A stretch of 64,000 bases of DNA from Candidatus Neomarinimicrobiota bacterium (GTDB lineage Bacteria; Fidelibacterota; UBA2242; B5-G15), in the NCBI GenBank assembly GCA_017656425.1, contig JACDNV010000007.1, forward strand, positions 101,254 to 165,253. Reading direction: 5' to 3'. Below are positions 26,679 through 36,385 of the stretch, piece by piece (within the stretch, counting starts at the first letter, position 1; each line of letters begins with the position of its first letter). The notes under the pieces are model-generated. The model was not told the origin of the DNA. It did not search any database and was given only the letters and a program-made list of their open reading frames with translations. Made by a program: the position numbers and the translations under genes.

Positions 26679-27824
26679 ATGCTTAGAGTTGCAACCATTG
26701 AAGATATAAAAGAAGGAAAGGTAACAGATATATATTTTAAAAGGACCGAAAGAATTTTAAGAGAAAAGGGTATAGATAAAGAGGTTGTCGTAGAATTTAC
26801 TGCGAAGTCACTGCCAAACGATTACAGCTGGGCGATTTTTTCGGGTTTATCAGATGTATTGAGCTTAATGGAAGGGAAATCGTTAACAATAGAAGCAATT
26901 CCTGAGGGAAGTATTTTCATTCCTGATACTCCTGTAATGAAAATAAAAGGTAGATATCTGGATTTTGGAAAATATGAAACAACAATTCTTGGGTTAATCT
27001 GTCAGGCTTCTGGTATTGCAACTCAGTCAGCCAGGTTTTATAAAGCAGCTAAAGGTAAGCCGATACTTTCTTTTGGTACAAGAAGAATGCATCCAAGTAT
27101 TTGTACAATAATAGACAGAAACGCATATATAGGAGGTTGCTCAGGAATTTCTACGAGTTTTTCTGCCGAAGTGTTAGGTATTGAGGCAACGGGGACAATA
27201 CCTCATGCTTTGGTATTACTTGTAGGAGATACTGTTGAAGCAATAAAATGTTTTGATGATGTAATACCAGTAAATGTGCCTCGAGTTGCTTTGATTGACA
27301 CCTTTAACGATGAAAAATTTGAAGCTATAAGAGTAGCTGAAGCATTGGGTGACAAGCTCTACGCTATAAGACTTGATACGCCTTCATCAAGACGTGGAAA
27401 TTTTAAAAAAATATTGGAAGAGATAAGGTGGGAACTCGATATCAGAGGATATAAAGATGTTAAAATTGTAGTTTCAGGAGGTTTAAGTATAGATGATGTA
27501 TCTGAATTGAGTGGTATTGCTGATATGTTCGGTGTCGGAACCAGTATCAGCAATGCACCGGTAATTGACTTTGCTATGGATATTGTTGAAATAGGAGGTG
27601 AAAAGATTTCGAAAAAAGGGAAAAAGTCTGGTAGTAAGGATGTCTATATAGGTAATAATCCATTAGATTTGAGTGTTTATCCCTCAGATTCCGATAATAT
27701 TGAAAAAAATCTTACTAAACTAAACATCGAATATATAAGAGATGGCCGGATAGTGCATTCTGTCCCCGATGATTTTGAAATAAGAAAGTATGTTTTAAAA
27801 CAGATTTCTGAATTAGAACTGTAG
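26679..27824 (+). CDS. pncB: Nicotinate phosphoribosyltransferase
   Basis: About 381 residues. The enzyme makes nicotinate mononucleotide from nicotinate and PRPP in NAD salvage. Visible motifs are SFGTRRMHPSICTIIDRNAY, GTIPHALVLLVGDTVEA, RLDTPSSRRGNF and VSGGLSIDDVSELSGIADMF, plus GVGTSISNAPVIDFAMDIVE. The short, archaeal-like form lacks the long C-terminal extension. ATG at 26679 is preferred because GGGGGTGA at 26667-26674 is well placed; an upstream ATG at 26658 would add seven residues. It begins the group pncB-archease-rtcB. Confidence 0.93.
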   Translation: MLRVATIEDIKEGKVTDIYFKRTERILREKGIDKEVVVEFTAKSLPNDYSWAIFSGLSDVLSLMEGKSLTIEAIPEGSIFIPDTPVMKIKGRYLDFGKYETTILGLICQASGIATQSARFYKAAKGKPILSFGTRRMHPSICTIIDRNAYIGGCSGISTSFSAEVLGIEATGTIPHALVLLVGDTVEAIKCFDDVIPVNVPRVALIDTFNDEKFEAIRVAEALGDKLYAIRLDTPSSRRGNFKKILEEIRWELDIRGYKDVKIVVSGGLSIDDVSELSGIADMFGVGTSISNAPVIDFAMDIVEIGGEKISKKGKKSGSKDVYIGNNPLDLSVYPSDSDNIEKNLTKLNIEYIRDGRIVHSVPDDFEIRKYVLKQISELEL

Positions 27825-27828
27825 AAAC

Positions 27829-28251
27829 ATGGAACATTTAAAATATAAATTAATTAATCATTCGTCGGATATTGGAATTAATGTATTTGGTAAAAGTTTG
27901 GCAGAACTATTTGAAAACGGAGGTTATGCTCTTTTTGATTTGATAACAGATATAACGGATGTGGACCCAAAAATAGATCGTGAGATGAGAATTAAAGCAG
28001 AACAGATAGATCTATTGTTTCACGATTGGCTTAGTGAATTATTATTTTTATTTTATGCAGAAAATATGCTCTTTAAGCAATTTAAATTTAAGAAGCTTGA
28101 TTACCATAGCCTCGAAAGTGTGATAAGTGGAGAGGTCTTTGACCCAATGAGGCATATTGTTAAGAGAGAGATAAAAAGCGTTACTTATCATAAACTTGAG
28201 GTTAAAAGGGTAGGTGGATTGTGGAGGTCCACTGTAATATTTGACGTATAA
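27829..28251 (+). CDS. Archease
   Basis: 140 residues. Archease activates RtcB by speeding guanylylation of its active-site histidine. INHSSDIGINVFGKSLAELF at the N-terminus, LLFHDWLSELLFLFYAENML in the centre and KSVTYHKLEVKR near the end match the family. It starts 4 bases after pncB and is followed immediately by rtcB, a well-known pairing. Confidence 0.95.
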   Translation: MEHLKYKLINHSSDIGINVFGKSLAELFENGGYALFDLITDITDVDPKIDREMRIKAEQIDLLFHDWLSELLFLFYAENMLFKQFKFKKLDYHSLESVISGEVFDPMRHIVKREIKSVTYHKLEVKRVGGLWRSTVIFDV

Positions 28252-28267
28252 TTTTAGGGGACTAATA

Positions 28268-29713
28268 ATGGAAAACAGAGATTTAAAAAAGATAAATGAA
28301 TTTACATGGGAAATCCCAAAAGAAGCTGGTATGCATGTGCCGGGCAGGATTTATGCCAGCGAGAAGCTATTGAAGCAAATTTTGAAGGATGAAAGCATAA
28401 AACAAGTAAAAAATGTTGCCTATTTACCAGGGATAGTTGGATATTCAATGGCAATGCCAGATATTCATTGGGGATATGGGTTCCCTATTGGAGGTGTCGC
28501 AGCTACGGATGTAAACAATGGGGTAATTTCACCGGGAGGTGTAGGATATGATATTAATTGTGGTGTTCGTCTAATAAGGACTAATCTGGAATATAGTGAT
28601 ATTCAGGATAAAATTGAACATATTATAAGTGATTTATTTAGCGCTATACCAACTGGAGTAGGTTCACATGGAGCCATAAAAAAACTGTCGAAGCAGGAGG
28701 TGAGGAAAGTACTTTTGGAAGGGGCTGAATGGGCGGTTAAAAATGGCTATGGTAAATCTGAGGATTTAAAATTTATAGAGGAAAAGGGTAAGATCCATGA
28801 TGCCGATCCAGATGTTGTTTCCAATAAAGCATATGAAAGAGGAGCTCCTCAGCTCGGGACACTTGGTTCAGGTAATCATTTCGTAGAGCTATCTGTAGTG
28901 GCTGATATTTATGACAGTAAATCCGCAAATATTTTGGGTTTGTGGAAAGATCAGGTAGTGTTTTTAATCCATACTGGTTCGAGAGGCTTAGGATACCAAA
29001 TTTGTGATGATTATTTAAGAGTTACAATTAATGCAGTAAGAAAATATGGAATAAATATCCCAGATCGTCAGCTTGCTTGTGCTCCTATCCAATCAAAAGA
29101 AGGACAGGATTATCTCTCAGCAATGAGGGCAGCTGCCAATTTTGCTTTTTCCAACAGGCAGGTTATATCATCACTTATAGAAAACCAATTATTAAAAAGT
29201 CTAAATATATCTCCTGTTGATCTAGGGTTTCAATTAATATGGGATATTGCGCATAATATAGCAAAAATAGAAGAACATGAATGGAAGGGAAAGAATGTAA
29301 AAGTTTGTGTGCATCGGAAAGGAGCAACTCGTGCATTTGGTCCTAATTCACCTGATTTGCCTGATATTTATAAGTCTATAGGTCAGCCTGTTTTGGTTCC
29401 CGGAGATATGGGTACTGAGTCCTATATCTGTGTCGGAACACAACGAGCAATGGAGGAAACATTTGGTAGCTCATGTCACGGTGCTGGTCGAGTGCTATCA
29501 CGAAGGCAGGCAAAGATTGAAAGCGGTAAAGTTGATTTGAATAATGAATTGAAAAAATATGGAATTTACGTTCTGGCAGATTCTCGTGGTACTATAGCGG
29601 AAGAAATGCCACATGCCTATAAGGATGTAGGTGAAGTAGTTGACACGATGCATAAGACCGGGATTATTAAGAAGGTAGCACGCTTGAGACCATTAGGTGT
29701 AATAAAAGGATAG
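28268..29713 (+). CDS. rtcB: RNA-splicing ligase RtcB
   Basis: About 481 residues. RtcB joins 2',3'-cyclic phosphate or 3'-phosphate RNA ends to 5'-OH ends using GTP and Mn. The metal ligand Cys-98 (DINCGVR), the GSGNHFVE and HTGSRGLGYQ motifs, and the guanylylated His-404 in CHGAGRVLSRR are all present. ATG at 28268 follows AGGGGA (28256-28261); an in-frame TTG at 28241 overlaps the archease. The pair suggests an RNA repair or tRNA-splicing function, but no rtcR/rtcA genes are nearby. Confidence 0.97.
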   Translation: MENRDLKKINEFTWEIPKEAGMHVPGRIYASEKLLKQILKDESIKQVKNVAYLPGIVGYSMAMPDIHWGYGFPIGGVAATDVNNGVISPGGVGYDINCGVRLIRTNLEYSDIQDKIEHIISDLFSAIPTGVGSHGAIKKLSKQEVRKVLLEGAEWAVKNGYGKSEDLKFIEEKGKIHDADPDVVSNKAYERGAPQLGTLGSGNHFVELSVVADIYDSKSANILGLWKDQVVFLIHTGSRGLGYQICDDYLRVTINAVRKYGINIPDRQLACAPIQSKEGQDYLSAMRAAANFAFSNRQVISSLIENQLLKSLNISPVDLGFQLIWDIAHNIAKIEEHEWKGKNVKVCVHRKGATRAFGPNSPDLPDIYKSIGQPVLVPGDMGTESYICVGTQRAMEETFGSSCHGAGRVLSRRQAKIESGKVDLNNELKKYGIYVLADSRGTIAEEMPHAYKDVGEVVDTMHKTGIIKKVARLRPLGVIKG

Positions 29714-29724
29714 GGGGAAATTTT

Positions 29725-30195
29725 ATGAGAACAAAGACAATTGGATTGGTTGCTCATGATAACAGAAAAAAAGATCTAGTAGAATGGTTCAACTTTAATA
29801 TTGAAACTCTTATTAGGCATAAATTTGTGTGTACTGGCACTACAGGAACTCTTTTAAAAAAAGAGGTGGAAAAAAGGTTTGGCAGTAATTTCAATTTTGA
29901 AGATAAATTTACAATTCTAAAATCAGGTCCTTTAGGAGGCGATCAGCAGCTAGGTTCGATGATTGCTGAAGGTAAAATAAATATATTGATCTTCTTGTGG
30001 GACCCAATGGAGCCAATGCCTCACGATGTGGATGTAAAAGCGCTTTTAAGACTGGCGACGTTATATAATATACCTATTGCATGTAATAGATCAACAGCAG
30101 ACTTCATCATATCATCTCCTCTTTTTGAAAGTGATTATAAGCCAATTATAAAAGATTACACAAGTTATTTAAAAAGGAGAGTTGATTTAAACTAA
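29725..30195 (+). CDS. mgsA: Methylglyoxal synthase
   Basis: 156 residues. The enzyme turns dihydroxyacetone phosphate into methylglyoxal and phosphate. LVAHDNRKKDLVEWF, FVCTGTTGTLL, SGPLGGDQQLGSMIAEGKIN (with the catalytic Asp) and LWDPMEPMPHDVDVKALLRL are all conserved. The gene lies 11 bases after rtcB. A 162-base gap follows, holding the regulatory region of asd (a TATAAT is present at 30290-30295). Confidence 0.96.
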   Translation: MRTKTIGLVAHDNRKKDLVEWFNFNIETLIRHKFVCTGTTGTLLKKEVEKRFGSNFNFEDKFTILKSGPLGGDQQLGSMIAEGKINILIFLWDPMEPMPHDVDVKALLRLATLYNIPIACNRSTADFIISSPLFESDYKPIIKDYTSYLKRRVDLN

Positions 30196-30357
30196 AATGA
30201 TTTGTGAAAAAGTCGACAGTGTTAATGGATTAATTATATAAATACATTGAATACAATTTAAAAACAAATTTACTTATACGTATTTTTTTTATAATATTTG
30301 GTCGATTTTATTCAGTGAAGAAGGATTCTCGAATTTTGGTTTGAAAGGAGTAGTAGT

Positions 30358-31383
30358 ATGAGGGAAATTAATGTTGGGATACTTGGAGCAACTGGTATAG
30401 TAGGTCAGTCTTTCGTTTTTCTTCTAAGCAGGCACCCATATTTTAGGATAAAAAAACTTATAGCATCGGGAAAAAGAGATGGTATGCTGTATGGTGATAC
30501 GGTTAAATGGATGTTACCTGTAAACTATACAGAAGAAGTCAATAAAATTAGGCTTTATTCAATTGATAGGTTTATGAAGGAGAATGATAGGCCAGAAGAC
30601 GTTAGAATCTTATTTAGTGCATTGCCGGCAGAAGTTGCAAGAGAAGTTGAACCAATATTACGAGAAAGGGGGTTTTATATATTTTCCAATGCAAGTGCTA
30701 TGAGATATGAAGAAGATGTTCCAATTCTGATACCTGAGGCAAATGCTGATGATATTAAAATGATAGAAAGACAGGGATATCCTGATAAGGGATTTGTGGT
30801 TACGAATGCTAATTGTTCTACAACAGGACTTGCTGTAGCTTTGGCTCCTTTAAGGAAGTTTGGAATTAGAGAGGTTTTTATTTCCACCTACCAATCAATT
30901 TCTGGAGCAGGATACCCCGGATTATCAGCTCTTGATATTATGAATAATGTTCTTCCTTTTATAAATGGTGAAGAGGAGAAAATTATTAAAGAAACAAAGA
31001 AAATATTATCTATTGATCCTGAAATATTCCCTTATTGTATTAGGGTACCGGTTGATTTTGGTCATTTGGAAGTAGTATGGGTAAAATTTGATAATGATGT
31101 GGATGTTAAGGATGTTATCCATCAGTGGGATGAGCTGAAAGGCGAGAAGTTTGATATACCTACAATGCCCAGGAATCCGGTACAATACCTTAATGATGAG
31201 ATGATGCCGCAACCTATGCTTGCATTCAAAGGAGAAATTCCAGGAATGGTAGTATTTACTGGCAGGGTCAAGAAGGAAAATGATAGGGTTGGTTTTGTTT
31301 TGCTCGTAAATAATATCGTAAAGGGAGCTGCCGGCGGATCAATACAAAATGCTGAAATATTCGTAAAAAATTTTTGGGGGTAA
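30358..31383 (+). CDS. asd: Aspartate-semialdehyde dehydrogenase (archaeal/fungal type)
   Basis: 341 residues. It reduces aspartyl phosphate to aspartate semialdehyde in the lysine, methionine and threonine pathway. Features are GATGIVGQSFVFLLSRHPYF at the nucleotide site, NANCSTTG with catalytic Cys-153, and RVPVDFGHLEVVWVKF with the conserved active-site stretch. The length and motif order fit the archaeal/yeast type. The lysC gene follows at once, so the two steps are co-expressed. Confidence 0.95.
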   Translation: MREINVGILGATGIVGQSFVFLLSRHPYFRIKKLIASGKRDGMLYGDTVKWMLPVNYTEEVNKIRLYSIDRFMKENDRPEDVRILFSALPAEVAREVEPILRERGFYIFSNASAMRYEEDVPILIPEANADDIKMIERQGYPDKGFVVTNANCSTTGLAVALAPLRKFGIREVFISTYQSISGAGYPGLSALDIMNNVLPFINGEEEKIIKETKKILSIDPEIFPYCIRVPVDFGHLEVVWVKFDNDVDVKDVIHQWDELKGEKFDIPTMPRNPVQYLNDEMMPQPMLAFKGEIPGMVVFTGRVKKENDRVGFVLLVNNIVKGAAGGSIQNAEIFVKNFWG

Positions 31384-31388
31384 GGCAA

Positions 31389-32765
31389 TTGGACAAAATA
31401 GTGGTAAAATTTGGTGGCTCGAATTTTAAGAATAAAGATGATATAACCAAGCTGATCAAAATAATAGAAGCTTATAATCAGCCGATCATAATTGTAGTAT
31501 CTGCTTTCTACGGTATTACGGATTTTTTAATTTCTGCAATTGATCAGGTATCTAAGCGCGTACTTGATGCTGATGCCGTTTTAGAAAGGTTAAATAAAAC
31601 ATCTATAGATGTTATAAATACATTAACAGAAGATAATAATATAAGAGAAGAACTCTATTTAAGAGTTAATGAAAGGATAAAAGAATTAAAAAAGTATTTA
31701 CTTGGTATACACTACCTTGAGGAGATACCAGATTTTGTATATGATTCAATATTGAGCTATGGAGAAAGAATCTCTTCCATGGTTTTTTCATTGATACTGA
31801 AAAAGAGTGGATTTCCAGCGGAGGAAAAATTACCAGAACAAACTGGTTTATATACCGATGGTGAATTTGGAAACGCGACAGTGAATTTTAAAAAATCAGC
31901 ACCACTTGTAAAGAAAAATTTGAACTACGAGAAGATATATGTTATCCCTGGATTTTATGGAATTTCAGAAAGCGGGAAGGTGACTCTTCTTGGTAGAGGT
32001 GGCTCTGATTATTCAGCATCAGCAATAGCATATTGTATTGATGCTAAATATCTTGATGTATGGAAAGATGTAAAAGGATTTATGAGTGGTGACCCAAAAA
32101 TTGTAGATAATCCTATCCCAATATCCAGACTGACATATCAGGAGGCAGCGGAGCTTTCTTATTTCGGAGCAAAGATATTACATCAGAGAACCGTTGAACC
32201 AGTAATGTTTAAAAAAATTCCCATAAGGGTTATGGATATTACTAATTTTAGAGGTGTAATAGAGCCTGTAACTATTATTGAAGAAAGTCGATTTGTGAAA
32301 GAAGAGGTGGTAAAGAGTATAACGTACACAAAAGATATAGGTATTATACAATTGATGGGACCAAGTGTTGGAATAAAGCCCGGAATACTTTCTAAAGTAA
32401 CCTCTACTCTAAACAAGTCAAAAGTGAATATTAAATCAATAATAACATCACAAACATGTATTAATATTTTATTTTCGAAATCAGATTTATACACTGCATA
32501 TAAAATACTTAAAGCTCTAGATATACATGCAGTTGATGAAATAATTGTACTGGATGATATATGTCTTATTGCCGCAGTCGGAGAAGGTATGCTCGAGGTA
32601 CCAGGAGTGGCTTCAAGAATATTCAGTGCTGTGGCAAAGGAAAAAATAAATGTGCTGGTTATTTCAACAGGAGCATCAAGTGTAGCAATATACTTTGTTA
32701 TTAATGAAAAGGATTGTGAAAGAGCAATTGCTGCTGTGCATAAAGAATTTTTTAACTCTGTTTAA
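31389..32765 (+). CDS. lysC: Aspartate kinase
   Basis: About 458 residues. The enzyme phosphorylates aspartate in the first step of the pathway that asd continues. VVKFGGSNFKN, LLGRGGSDYSASAIAYCIDA and KDVKGFMSGDPKIV are kinase motifs; two ACT domains (about 315-385 and 395-455) should give feedback control by pathway end products. The TTG at 31389 follows GGGGGTAAGG (31376-31385) at the asd end and is the preferred start. Slightly longer than minimal aspartokinases, and resembles the kinase part of ThrA-type enzymes. Confidence 0.93.
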   Translation: MDKIVVKFGGSNFKNKDDITKLIKIIEAYNQPIIIVVSAFYGITDFLISAIDQVSKRVLDADAVLERLNKTSIDVINTLTEDNNIREELYLRVNERIKELKKYLLGIHYLEEIPDFVYDSILSYGERISSMVFSLILKKSGFPAEEKLPEQTGLYTDGEFGNATVNFKKSAPLVKKNLNYEKIYVIPGFYGISESGKVTLLGRGGSDYSASAIAYCIDAKYLDVWKDVKGFMSGDPKIVDNPIPISRLTYQEAAELSYFGAKILHQRTVEPVMFKKIPIRVMDITNFRGVIEPVTIIEESRFVKEEVVKSITYTKDIGIIQLMGPSVGIKPGILSKVTSTLNKSKVNIKSIITSQTCINILFSKSDLYTAYKILKALDIHAVDEIIVLDDICLIAAVGEGMLEVPGVASRIFSAVAKEKINVLVISTGASSVAIYFVINEKDCERAIAAVHKEFFNSV

Positions 32766-32832
32766 ATGTTATTTTTTTAATAATTCGATTTGGTGTATAA
32801 CTTTAAATTAATTAAATCAATCAAAAATAATT

Positions 32833-33810
32833 GTGAATAGAAGAAGCATATTAATTCTTGGTAAAAACAGAATGGATTTAAAATTAATCAGGTATCTATT
32901 GAAAATTAAGGAAATTTTTACTGTTGAAGAAATTATTTTGAATGTTAACGTACCTCAATCTATATATATTACCCCTGTATATTACTGGAAAAAATCCGGT
33001 TTGAAAATTGCTGCTAATGAGGAAATGAACAGCTGGTGGGCAAGTTTTGGAATTGGGGTTGATTATTCACTTGACGAGGCTGTTTGTAAAGCAGATGTTC
33101 TGGTAATTTTTGATCCTTCAATATATTTAACACAAAGTTTATCAAGGGGGAAAATGATAATAATTTCCAACGATATAACAGAGAGTGGTGGTATTTACTT
33201 TTCCTTTCGTTTAAATGAAGAAATTTTATTAAATAAAAAATTAATTATTCCTGATGGTTTGGATTACGCTATTTCCTATTTTAGTAAAGTGTTGTTAGAA
33301 AAATTGGAGGAATTTAAGATAAAAACTTTGAGAATTATAACCAATCTGAGCGCAGCAAAAGATAAGCTTTACAACAGGTTATCTAAGATTTACCCTAATA
33401 TTGATTTTGATAAGGTCTCCATTGAAACTTCTCATGGTAATTTTAGATCTACAAAGGATAAGAAAGCAGTCCAATTTGAAGTCATCTCAGAGAATAAAAT
33501 CGAGACGCAGAAATTTATAAATAGTTTGGAGAAATTGGACTTTATAGCTTTTACTGATAGGAGAAATATTAAAGAGGTTGATGAGGTAGAAAAACTTCTT
33601 GTATGTGAATATAATATTTTTTATCCATTTATTATCTCAATTCCTTTTCTGGAAGTCATCAACGATAATATGCTACGTGGAACCATTTACGTCAATCCAC
33701 AACAGAATGAGATCTTTAATGTTATTTTTGCTCTTGTAAAATTCTTTTTTCCTCATTCTGTTAATGATAAAATATCTAAGATTCTAAAAAGCAGTATAAG
33801 GCGGATATGA
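32833..33810 (+). CDS. Unknown protein, possibly diverged dehydrogenase-like fold
   Basis: 325 residues from a GTG start; no ribosome-binding site is obvious. I do not recognise the family. An N-terminal alternating beta-alpha region (SILILGKNRMDLKLIRYLLK) looks like a Rossmann fold with a degenerate glycine loop. A central stretch IKTLRIITNLSAAKDKLYNR, then later IYVNPQQNEIFNVIFALVKF, recalls the C-terminal half of GAPDH or aspartate-semialdehyde dehydrogenases. No catalytic Cys in an NxxCTT-like motif is found. It sits after lysC and overlaps the MBL hydrolase by 4 bases (ATGA). It may be a non-catalytic relative of asd/GAPDH; low certainty. Confidence 0.6.
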   Translation: MNRRSILILGKNRMDLKLIRYLLKIKEIFTVEEIILNVNVPQSIYITPVYYWKKSGLKIAANEEMNSWWASFGIGVDYSLDEAVCKADVLVIFDPSIYLTQSLSRGKMIIISNDITESGGIYFSFRLNEEILLNKKLIIPDGLDYAISYFSKVLLEKLEEFKIKTLRIITNLSAAKDKLYNRLSKIYPNIDFDKVSIETSHGNFRSTKDKKAVQFEVISENKIETQKFINSLEKLDFIAFTDRRNIKEVDEVEKLLVCEYNIFYPFIISIPFLEVINDNMLRGTIYVNPQQNEIFNVIFALVKFFFPHSVNDKISKILKSSIRRI

Positions 33811-34418
33811 GAATAATAAAGGTTGAAAATGGACCTTTTATGGCGAACGCATACATTATTATTGATGGGATCAAAGCTATTATGATCGATCCTGGACTTG
33901 ATTATGAATTGTTGAAAAGCTGGATTGATAAATATTCTTTAACACTAACTGGTATAATCGGAACTCATGCACACCCTGATCATATCGGAATTGTCAATGA
34001 TTTGAAGAAAAAGTATGATATACCTTTTTTTATTCACAAAGATGAACAGGCTATTTTGAACTATTATGATGATATGCTTAATTTTATTGGATTAAGTAAA
34101 CTTGAAACTCCGATTCCCGATAGCTATATTGAAAATGAAGGAGAATTAAAAATTGGAAATTTTCAGTTTGAAATTTTGCATACACCAGGTCATACTCCCG
34201 GTAGTATTTGTATAAAAATCGACAAAATTTTATTCACCGGTGATACATTATTCAAGCAATCAATCGGAAGAGCGGATTTGCCGGGTGGCAATGAAGACCT
34301 CTTGATAAATAGTTTGGAAAGATTAAAGAATCTTGATGAGAATATTATAATCTATCCAGGTCATGGACCCGAGAGCAATATTCTAGATGAGAAAAAGAAT
34401 AATCCTTTTTTAATGTAA
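33807..34418 (+). CDS. MBL-fold metallo-hydrolase (glyoxalase II-like)
   Basis: 203 residues. The zinc motif THAHPDH (residues 53-59), the later HTPGHTPGS and YPGHGPES are conserved, as in hydroxyacylglutathione hydrolase-like proteins. Without the C-terminal substrate domain it is the short form whose substrate is not defined. With methylglyoxal synthase not far upstream (29.7 kb), a role in aldehyde detoxification is possible but not shown. It overlaps its upstream gene by 4 bases. Confidence 0.9.
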   Translation: MRIIKVENGPFMANAYIIIDGIKAIMIDPGLDYELLKSWIDKYSLTLTGIIGTHAHPDHIGIVNDLKKKYDIPFFIHKDEQAILNYYDDMLNFIGLSKLETPIPDSYIENEGELKIGNFQFEILHTPGHTPGSICIKIDKILFTGDTLFKQSIGRADLPGGNEDLLINSLERLKNLDENIIIYPGHGPESNILDEKKNNPFLM

Positions 34419-34427
34419 GATTATGTT

Positions 34428-35810
34428 ATGAAACTTTGTGATAGAGTAAAAAAGTTTTCCGATGAGAACAGATTATTTGATAGGGTCAAAAATATTATTG
34501 TTGGTGTTTCCGGCGGTGTAGATTCAATGTCTCTATTACATATTTTAAAATGTTTATCAACAGTTTATGGTTTTATTCTTCATGTGGCACATTTAAATCA
34601 CCTTTTACGCGGTGAGTTAGCAAATAGGGATGAAAACCTGGTTGAGCAGTTTTGTAAAGATAATAACATTGATTTTCATGTTAGAAGAATAAATATAAGA
34701 GAGTTTGCTGAAAAAGAAGACCTCTCCTTAGAAATGGCGGGAAGGAAAGCTAGGTATAATTTCTTTCATGAGATATCTTTGAAGTTACCTAATTCAGTGA
34801 TAGCGACAGGACATACCCTTGATGATCATATCGAAACTGTTTTGCTAAGATTTTTCAAAGGTACAGGGATAGAAGGACTGAGAGGTATTCCAATAAAAGA
34901 GGGAAATATTATTAGACCGATCCGTTTTGTTAGAAAATATGAATTATATAGATACGCAAGAGAAAACAAAATTCCATTCAACGAAGACCATACGAATTAT
35001 CTAGAAATATATCAACGAAATATAATAAGGCATGTTATTATTCCTAGAATAATAAAGGATTTAAATCCTAATGTTGTAACAAGTATTAATAATGTTTCTC
35101 AAATAGCTGATGAATTTTGTGATTATGTTAACAATACAATAGATGTAAATAGGATTGGCGATCTGATTGCAAGTAGAAAAATGGATTCTGTTGAAGTAAA
35201 TATAAAAACATTTAAAAACTTACATCCATTTCTGGGAAAGATTGTTTTGAGAAGAATATTATTGGAATTTGGATTAAATGCATCAAAGATTTCCTTTGAT
35301 AAAATTAACAAAACATATAATTTGATTGTAAATGATAATGTTGGTAAACGTTTAGATATAGGTGAAGGTATAAGAATTTATATTGACAGAGAAAGATTCT
35401 GTATTAAAAAGCAGAAGATTGACAGCTGGGAGTGTATAGCTATTTCAGTAAATTCTACAGTAGAAAATGAATATTTTATTTTTAAAAGTGAGCTGATTAA
35501 TAAAAATAGTATTAAATTTGAAAGAGAAAACCTGAATGTGGAATTTATCGATTATGATAAAGTAATCGGGGATTTGAAATTGAGAAAGTGGAAGCGAGGC
35601 GATAAAATAAAACCATTGGGGATGAATGGGCATAAAAAAGTTAGTGATATATATGTTGATAAAAAGGTACCATTTTGGAAAAAGGACATGATCCCTTTGC
35701 TTGTGGATAGTAAAAATATAATTTGGGTGTGTGGACTGGTCTTATCAGAAGATTATAAAATAGATGATAAGACAAAAAATGTACTGAAGGTTGAATATTA
35801 TGAAAAGTGA
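34428..35810 (+). CDS. tilS: tRNA(Ile)-lysidine synthase
   Basis: 460 residues. TilS changes cytidine 34 of tRNA-Ile(CAU) to lysidine. The PP-loop SGGVDS is at 28-33; HLNHLLRGELANRDENL and ATGHTLDDHIETVLLRFFKG follow. The C-terminal substrate-binding domain (LRKWKRGDKIKPLGMNGHKK) is complete. Its last 11 bases overlap hpt; tilS-hpt-ftsH is a widely conserved order. Confidence 0.95.
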   Translation: MKLCDRVKKFSDENRLFDRVKNIIVGVSGGVDSMSLLHILKCLSTVYGFILHVAHLNHLLRGELANRDENLVEQFCKDNNIDFHVRRINIREFAEKEDLSLEMAGRKARYNFFHEISLKLPNSVIATGHTLDDHIETVLLRFFKGTGIEGLRGIPIKEGNIIRPIRFVRKYELYRYARENKIPFNEDHTNYLEIYQRNIIRHVIIPRIIKDLNPNVVTSINNVSQIADEFCDYVNNTIDVNRIGDLIASRKMDSVEVNIKTFKNLHPFLGKIVLRRILLEFGLNASKISFDKINKTYNLIVNDNVGKRLDIGEGIRIYIDRERFCIKKQKIDSWECIAISVNSTVENEYFIFKSELINKNSIKFERENLNVEFIDYDKVIGDLKLRKWKRGDKIKPLGMNGHKKVSDIYVDKKVPFWKKDMIPLLVDSKNIIWVCGLVLSEDYKIDDKTKNVLKVEYYEK

Positions 35811-36366
35811 GAAGAAGGAATTTGTATTAACTTCAGAATATGGAAAGTATGCGGGTATTCATTTAATTGAGCTAATTTCTGAGGAAGAAATTAAAAATAA
35901 GGTTGTAGAACTTGCAAAAAGGATATCCAAAGATTATAAAGATAAAAACCCGATTTTTATCGGTGTACTAAATGGAAGCTTTATTTTTATGTCAGATTTA
36001 ATGAGAGAACTTGATATAGATGCTGAGGTGGATTTCATAAAAATCTCAACTCGCGCTGATAGTACGGAGTCAAGTGGAACAGTCAGATTGATAAAAGATA
36101 TAAGCTGTGACATAACTAGGAGAGATGTTGTAGTTGTTGAGGACATTGTTGACTCTGGATTATCGATAAGGTTTCTAAAGGCAAGACTTGAGGAAAGTGG
36201 TCCAAAGTCCGTCAAATTTGTTACGCTTTTAATTAAAGAAAGTGCAAAACTTGATTTTGATATTGATTACGTTGGCTTTAAAATCCCTGATAAGTATGTT
36301 GTTGGCTATGGGTTGGATTTAGCTCAACATTTAAGAAATTTAAAATCAATATTTGCTTTTAAATAG
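35800..36366 (+). CDS. hpt: Hypoxanthine phosphoribosyltransferase
   Basis: About 188 residues. It salvages hypoxanthine (and perhaps guanine) to nucleotides using PRPP. The PRPP loop VVVVEDIVDSGLSIRFLKAR is clear, and PIFIGVLNGSFIFMSDLMRE and FKIPDKYVVGYGLDLAQHLR are conserved. ATG at 35800 is preferred over the in-frame TTG at 35791 because AAGG at 35787-35790 is well spaced from it. Confidence 0.94.
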   Translation: MKSEKKEFVLTSEYGKYAGIHLIELISEEEIKNKVVELAKRISKDYKDKNPIFIGVLNGSFIFMSDLMRELDIDAEVDFIKISTRADSTESSGTVRLIKDISCDITRRDVVVVEDIVDSGLSIRFLKARLEESGPKSVKFVTLLIKESAKLDFDIDYVGFKIPDKYVVGYGLDLAQHLRNLKSIFAFK

Positions 36367-36385
36367 ATAAAGAAGGAAAAATAAA

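Noticed and set aside
30196-30357. Lysine riboswitch before asd-lysC
   Set aside because: The 162-base AT-rich gap lacks the paired, G-rich conserved core of the lysine riboswitch; only a TATAAT-like box is seen.
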